Below are positions 58,197 to 64,000 of a stretch of DNA of 64,000 nucleotides, in pieces (within the stretch, counting starts at the first letter, position 1; each line of letters starts with the position of its first letter). Origin of the DNA: Artocarpus heterophyllus (lineage: Eukaryota > Streptophyta > Magnoliopsida > Rosales > Moraceae); assembly GCA_025403435.1 (NCBI GenBank), contig CM046341.1:12671219-12735218 (forward strand), written 5' to 3'. A program made the position numbers and the translations under genes. The notes under the pieces are model-generated. The model saw only the letters and a program-made list of their open reading frames with translations, ran no database searches and was not told the DNA's origin.

Positions 58197-59996
58197 TTAG
58201 ACTTCGGGTTCTACATGAGATTTTAAAGATGAGAAATATACAAAAAGGGCTAAAGAGATAGACGAGTAGGTAATGAAAAGGTAATCCAAAGATTTAAACA
58301 AAATCTTGTGCGGATAAGAAAGTAAGATAAGGTGATTGATAGTTTACAGAAAATCTGATTCACTTTTTGAAAAAGATTAGACTCTAATTGTATAACTTAA
58401 ACGCATAAGAATCCACAACCGAGTAATTCTAGCCTTGTATTTCTTTCTGAGAATCTTTTGGGAGAGTGATGGGAAATACTTTCTCAGGTGTTGGTACTTT
58501 GGGTCCATGATGAGATGAAAGAAAAGTAAATAGAAAGGAAAAATTAAGATAGTAAATTGCAGAATCCTAGAATTCCTTCTTCTTTTAGAGGAAAAGAAGA
58601 ATTTTTAATGAAAAAGAAGAGGATTTGCGATTTAGAGAGAAAATAACAAATTAAGAGAGAAAAAGTGAACTCGGAGAAATAAGCTCCTATGCACAGTAAA
58701 CGTATATATAAACAATGATTAAACCACTGTATATGACACGTATAGAGACCACGTGGGAGAGACAGTGTGAATCAAACTGATTTAAGATTTGAACTAGGCC
58801 CAAATGTTCTAAGTTGAAAATGGTCAAGTTGTTTCGGGCCTTAACACATTTAGAACAAGTTAAATAACAAACATAAAATTGAAAACCAATTCGTATGAAT
58901 CTTAAACCCAATTCAAAGCCCACTATAGATAAAGTTAACTATAAACAACAAATCTAATTTAACGACAACAAGGATCTTCCTGAATGATATTTAAAATCAT
59001 TTCATAACAACACAATCTTCCAGCAACTCAAATGATTTTGTTTTAATCAAAACTTTATTGAACAATACATACACCCATATGTTATTCATAATACTTAACA
59101 TCTATCAATGGATTCATCATCATTACTACCAAGGGTTTAGAATGTGACTAACCTTGAAATCAATACGATTTACGTCTTTCAACGTAGACCATATCAATGA
59201 ACAAAGACACTAGATGTTACTACTTAAGAACATCTACAATCCCCACAATTCTACTCATACAATATATAATTTCCTCATATAACAAAACCTTAGGTAACCA
59301 AAAGATTCACTGATACACTTAAATACAATGTACGTAACAAAATATTCCAATTTTGAGATTCATGCATTCTAGACTTTACACAGTCTCAACAGACCAAAAG
59401 TCTAACATTTATCTCTCTCATGATTCAATACCATGATTCCCAACTTATATCATATTCCTCAAATAAATAGAACTTTTAAGAAAAGATATTGACACTTATG
59501 TGCTCCATCGAATCCACACATAATCATTACTTAGGTTTGAATAGATTACGAAAAATTTGGCATATCTATGCCAAACTTTAAAATCAATAAATCAAGCCTT
59601 ATATTTCTCATTGTTTTTCACGAGACAAAAGGCTTTTAAATCCTCTTATCTATACGAATTTCTCATCGTTTATACGAATTAGATATGCTTATAGATCCAA
59701 ATATTATACGAATCTCTCATAAGCAATCTACTTATAAACTCATTCCATATAATTATCATTCCCTCATAACTATTAATACTTTCCTTCTATATAATTATTG
59801 TACTCATATAACTATTAATATTTTCATTCTATGGCCTTTCCATGTTACATCCTTCTAAACTGTATAAATCAATGTGAAGGTTCATTTTGATGATGACACT
59901 GAAAATTCAGCTTCAAAACCATCTCAAAAATATATTTTTTAAAGTGGTGCTACACTCCCTAGGTTAACCGAACCTAGGCTCTGATACCAAAAATTC
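58197..59996 (-). other. 5' leader of the LOG-carrying element
   Basis: About 1.8 kb, non-coding, no gag. It contains an imperfect 45-bp tandem pair near 59743-59832 (TATAATTATCATTCCCTCAT / TATAATTATTGTACTCATAT) and a hairpin next to the primer site: CCTAGGTT (59958-59965), loop AACCG, AACCTAGG (59971-59978). Confidence 0.65.
59977..59989 (-). other. tRNA-iMet primer-binding site of the LOG-carrying element
   Basis: Minus strand TGGTATCAGAGCC, seven bases inside the 5' LTR. It fits the standard plant initiator-Met primer site exactly. Confidence 0.92.
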
Positions 59997-61960
59997 TGTA
60001 ACGCCCCTATGTGGGGGTTAACAGTTTTTAATGAGATAAAATAAAAATAAATAATAAAAGTAAAACCTTAAAAATAAGATTTGCCCGGGACTTAAATGAA
60101 AACTCTCAACTCAAAAATAAAAATATAAACGACAAATAAACCACAGTTTTAATGTAGCACCTTAAATTTAATAATATAAACTGTTGTCATCATCATTTTA
60201 ACCCTCAACACATTATAATACAGTCACAGAAGTAACAATTGATGCTTACATTATCATGAAGAACATTCTCAACGATTGAAGCAGTCCCAATGTAATATAG
60301 CTACATCACGTCCTCAACTATATTTCTCGTAGCCACCTCACACTTAGTGAGTCCTAAAAAGATATAAACATAAGGGTATGAGCAACACTATGCTCAGTAG
60401 AGAAAGCCATTACTCACCTCTATCATTACCACATTAAAATCTGCATGGTTAATAAGTTACATCATATTCCAGATTATGAGGTTTATTATGATCACATCTT
60501 ATAGATACCGTAGTTAATCATTACCAAGTGTCATAATTACACATTTATACAAATATTACCAATCATCATTGTTCCTAGGTATCCATGTTAAATTGAGTAT
60601 CACTCAACTCATCGAAACCCAAATGGGCGCACTTGATCACCCTATAAACATTCCAAGGGTGTTCCGGTGAGGGGACATCAAGCCCCGAGTCCTCACCAAA
60701 TCAATTCCTGTACAGTGTGTTCTGGGACTTTCAACCCAAGGAAGCGTCATCGCCTTCCCCCTATTTTACCTTTTAGGGTATTCATGCCCAAGGACGTAAC
60801 CGTCGCCCTCTTCATGTCTCACCATTTCTCTATATTAAATCATTATTAATATAGTCAGTTTTCCTAACCATGCTTCTCAATTTATAACATGTGTCAATTC
60901 ATTATGTTCCTCGCCGTACAATACAAGACGAGTCCATGTCATAGTTTCATATGTGATACTCATATAATATCAGTTCAACATAGATATAGATATATTGCGG
61001 CAAAACAATCAATTTTAATTCTATAAAAACCTCACAAAAGATGAGTAATAGAATCCCTACCTTTTAAGCTTATCAACAGTCTCTTAATCCTGGAATCAAT
61101 TAACGTTAGCTCCATACTCCCTTGATCCTAAGGCGTGCATAAGGACAATTAAAACTAAAGCACAACATACAACTACATTCATAAAATTTATTTTAATTTA
61201 ATCTTAGAATTTCAAGAAATAACCACTGCCCATAGAGGTATTATAAAGTTTAACAATATAAATTTTCTGTCTAGGGCATATACACTTAGACTTCATACAT
61301 ATGCTCCAAAATAGCAACAAACATATACTTAGGTTTAAGAACGCAAATTTGAATAATCCTTTAGTATAAAAGAAAATTTATAAATGAAAGACTAAATTTG
61401 TTCATAAGATTCTAACCTCGGATTATGGTTAGTTGGAAGCTTAAAATGGCTTCAAAACAGGTTCCTTTACTTCGGTATGACTGAAATTCTTGCTCAAATG
61501 GAGGTGATGGTGGCTGATTTTTATGGCTGCCTTGAAGAAGTTCTCTAAGTATTTTGCTTCAGCAAAGAAATATGAAGAAGAGTGTGGGAACCGTGGAAGA
61601 GAAAGGAAGAAAAGATGAAGTCTTTGAAGAGAAGTGATAGAAACAATTATAGAGGAGACATGTTGAAGCATGTCACGGAGGAAATAAAGAAAATGAGGGT
61701 CAAGAGTAGTTGGAAAAGATATCCTTATGTCTCATCTAAAGACTTTAACACACATAATGCCAATATGACATTTTTGAGATTTATTAGAAGTTCTAAGGCT
61801 TTTTAGTAATCATACTAAATAAATATAGGAGAATTTTAGAAAATTTAAAAATAGATAAAAATAAATATTATAAAATAAATTTAAATGAAGCAATTTTTTT
61901 TATACATTAAAAATTAATTTAATTACCTCAATACCCGTTAGGAGAATAACGGGTGTCACA
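59997..61960 (-). repeat. 5' LTR (promoter-bearing) of the LOG-carrying element
   Basis: 1964 bp, identical by eye to the 3' LTR. It precedes the primer site on the minus strand and so would drive transcription of the LOG-like ORF. Confidence 0.95.
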
Positions 61961-62386
61961 GTCTCGACTATCAAGAGAGACACTCTACCGACGGTAAAGT
62001 TAAAAATTAAGGGTCTTAACTAAGCTTAGATAATCTCTACTGTGTAGTAAAGTAAATAAATGTCATGTGCTATTTTTATTTGTTAACTCATGCAAACTTT
62101 GTTAGATCAAAACTTCAAACAAAACACCTAAAATATTATGTTTTTTTTTTTAGCTAGAATTTGAAAGTACCCAAAGCATTAGTACAGGCAATTACCTATT
62201 CACATTTCTTGCATCGTGAACTTTATCAAACAAAACTAGTAAATAAAAAAAAACGATGGAATTTTCTAGCTTACTAAACTTTTTAACTTTTGTTAAGCTT
62301 AAGAATAATTTTTTTTTCTTAATTGGTACTTTCTTTAATTAAAATTTTAGTGTCTTGATGGCCAAGAGAGACACTCTACTGACATA

Positions 62387-62538
62387 GGTCCCATCTATTA
62401 TTGTTTTGGGAATTTTTAGAAAATTTTTGCTCCCTTTTTAAAGCAAAAATTTCAAAAACACTCTCAGCATAATTCCCTTAAAATTTTTATTTTCAAAAAC
62501 AAATTTTTACCTATTTTGAAAACACTACCAAACGGGCC
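62387..62538. mobile_element. MITE family C
   Basis: 152 bp inserted in an array unit. Left end GGTCCCATCTATTATTG. The right end, reverse-complemented, reads GGCCCGTTTGGTAGTGTTTT. The interior is rich in TTTTCAAAAA-type runs. Its ends match the larger element at 62648-63600. Confidence 0.6.
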
Positions 62539-62647
62539 TTAAAGGTATCTACTGGCCGTAGAATCTCTACCATCCATTTAAGTAAATTTAATTTCACGTG
62601 CAATTTTGTTTTTTTTAACTCATGTAAACTTTGTTAGATCAAAACAC

Positions 62648-63600
62648 GTCCCGTTTGGTTCTGTTTTCAAAATGTTTTTTTATCATTTTAAAAAACACAA
62701 AAAATAAAAAGGGTTTGACAAGAGTGTTTGGTTAACAATTTTGAAAAATGGAAAACGAAAACATTTTCTAAAGAGCCCCACTTTTTCCATAAGATTTTGA
62801 AAAAAAAAAAAACTTGTTTTCTTTCTTTTTTCCTTCCTTTCTTTACGGTATAATCAACCAACCTAGAACCCCCTTCCCCCCTCCTCCTCCCACGTCGTCC
62901 TCTCTCCGACGAAGCCCACCTATAGCCACCTGCCCTAACCTCACCAGAGTAGCTTGCCTTGCCAGAGCCCAACCTCACTGGAGCGCCACCCACCAAGCTC
63001 GCTGGCCTATTTGCGATGGGAGGGAAGCTCATAGAGTGGCCGTTTGCGTCAGATCAGAAGTTGCATCAATCTTCACAGATGATGCCGTCAATCAGGCGAG
63101 GGTTGTCGATCTCTGCGCTGTGGATCGTCAATCTCCACGAGAATGCTGTCGATGCCGCCAGCCCCTTTGATCTACGATGACGCTATCGACGCCAGAGGCC
63201 TTTTAATCTGCGAGGACGTTGTTGACGCAAGAGCACTATCGTTCCACGACAAGGCCGTCGAGGGATAAGGCTGGGTCTATCAAGTCTGTCATCATAGCTC
63301 ACTCTGTCATTGGATTCTAGCCTCACAGGAGCAGAGGAAGAGGAATAGTATGACTTCCTCTTTGTTTTCTTAATAATAATAATTAAAATTAATAATACAT
63401 TAATAATTAGTTTTTAATTAAATTTGGCTTTTATTTATATTGATAATTTCTTATTAAAAAATATTTGTGTTAAAAAACATACCACCATATACAACTAAAC
63501 ACAATTTCAAAAACAGTCTTAGTACATTTTTCAAAACATTTTCCTTTTAAAATTTTTCTAAAAACAAAAACCAAAATAAAAAACACTATTGAGTGGGGCC
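62648..63600. mobile_element. Pack-type TIR element of family C carrying a GC-rich fragment
   Basis: About 950 bp. Left end GTCCCGTTTGGTTCTGTTTT. The right end, reverse-complemented, reads GGCCCCACTCAATAGTG. Both resemble the two ends of the small element at 62387-62538. Between TTTTCAAAA-type subterminal sequence lies a GC-rich core (about 62860-63340) with gene-like composition and several ORFs (118, 114 and 73 codons) that overlap in different frames; none was assigned to a family. It looks like captured host DNA. Confidence 0.5.
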
Positions 63601-64000
63601 ATATTATTATTTTTTTTTTTAGGCTAGAATTTCAAAATAATCCAAGCACTACTACATGCGATTGCCTTGTTCATATTTCTTGCATAGTGAAACTCATCAA
63701 ACAAACCTAGTAAGTGAAAAAATGATGGATTTTTCAAATTTACTAAACTTTTTTTATATCAAAAGCATCAATTAAAGTAAAAAAATGATGGATTTTTCCA
63801 ACTTATGAAACTTTTTTTTTTTATCAAAAGCATCAATTATTAAGGTTACAAATATTTTTTTCTTAAGTGGTACTTTCTTTAATTAAATTTTTAGAGTGTA
63901 TCGACTGTCATAGGAGACATTCTGCCGATATTAGAGTTGAAAATTGAAGATCTCTAGTGGGTGTAGAGAATCTCTACTTGTCGTAGCAATTCAATTTCAT

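Larger units (their letters stand above)
54588..61960 (-). mobile_element. Young non-autonomous Ty3/gypsy-type LTR retrotransposon carrying a LOG-like gene
   Basis: A 7373-bp element with two 1964-bp LTRs that look identical, GTCTC target duplication (54583-54587, 61961-61965), TG...CA ends, a perfect tRNA-iMet primer site and a polypurine tract TAAGGGGGGTAGAGC. The 3445-bp interior lacks gag, protease, RT, RNase H and integrase. Only the polyprotein tail NFEDEISLRGVEL and its stop remain beside the 3' LTR, a signature of Tekay/Del-like gypsy elements. The single long ORF, in sense orientation, is LOG-like. Proteins for movement would have to come from an autonomous relative. Confidence 0.93.
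61961..64000 (+). repeat. Tandem array, units 3-5, with inserted TIR elements
   Basis: Continues the array of 53820-54587 with the same landmarks (AGAGAGACACTC junctions at 61977 and 62367, a diverged one near 63910; TTTGTTAGATCAAA; TTCTTGCATAGTGAA). Unit 4 is interrupted twice, at 62387-62538 and 62648-63600. The array runs off the right edge. Confidence 0.8.

Noticed and set aside
54588..61960. Reading the identical 1964-bp repeats as a segmental duplication
   Set aside because: TG...CA ends, a 5-bp target duplication, a primer site and a polypurine tract at the exact inner borders show they are LTRs.
62688..63180. Overlapping ORFs of 73-118 codons in the Pack-type element
   Set aside because: They overlap in different frames and strands within a GC-rich fragment. 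None could be assigned a product, so no CDS is claimed.

Overview
The window reads as nuclear DNA of a flowering plant, probably a dicot. It is strongly AT-rich, protein genes are few and intron-containing, several classes of plant transposon are present (Ty1/copia, Ty3/gypsy-type, LINE, SINE, many small TIR elements), and the recognisable host genes belong to plant families. No RNA gene, CRISPR array or bacterial feature was seen. Species cannot be named from the sequence.

Layout. 1-2633 (-): 5' two thirds of a leucine-rich-repeat receptor-like kinase gene running off the left edge, broken by one in-frame TAA inside an 18-bp perfect palindrome. 2634-16904: AT-rich intergenic DNA with tandem duplications and small TIR elements. 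16910-23212 (-): a complete but decayed Ty1/copia retrotransposon with 5-bp target duplication, tRNA-iMet primer site and one gag-pol frame carrying seven stops and no frameshift. 23218-32442: intergenic, with repeated copies of one MITE family (here called B) and a tRNA-derived SINE. 32443-33948 (-): a two-exon class A GATA zinc-finger gene. 33949-44633: intergenic, with more MITEs, a GC-rich promoter-like island and a LINE RNase H relic. 44634-49330 (-): a DAWDLE (DDL/SNIP1-type FHA) gene, rebuilt here as ten coding exons plus a 5'UTR exon (433 codons), with one GC-AG intron. 49589-53395: retrotransposon relics (one LTR, one solo LTR, a Ulp1-protease fragment). 53820 to the right edge: a tandem array of about 385-bp units invaded by two related TIR elements and by a large LTR element.

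The most striking object is that LTR element at 54588-61960 (-). Its two 1964-bp LTRs look identical, it has a GTCTC target duplication, a perfect tRNA-iMet primer site and a polypurine tract. Its interior has no gag-pol except the last codons of a Ty3/gypsy polyprotein. In its place, in the sense orientation, lies an intact intronless 229-codon ORF of the LONELY GUY (LOG) cytokinin-activating phosphoribohydrolase family. This appears to be a recently moved non-autonomous retrotransposon carrying a captured, diverged LOG-like gene. The host genes (receptor kinase, GATA factor, DDL) are not obviously linked in function; all lie on the minus strand and are separated by transposon-rich DNA.
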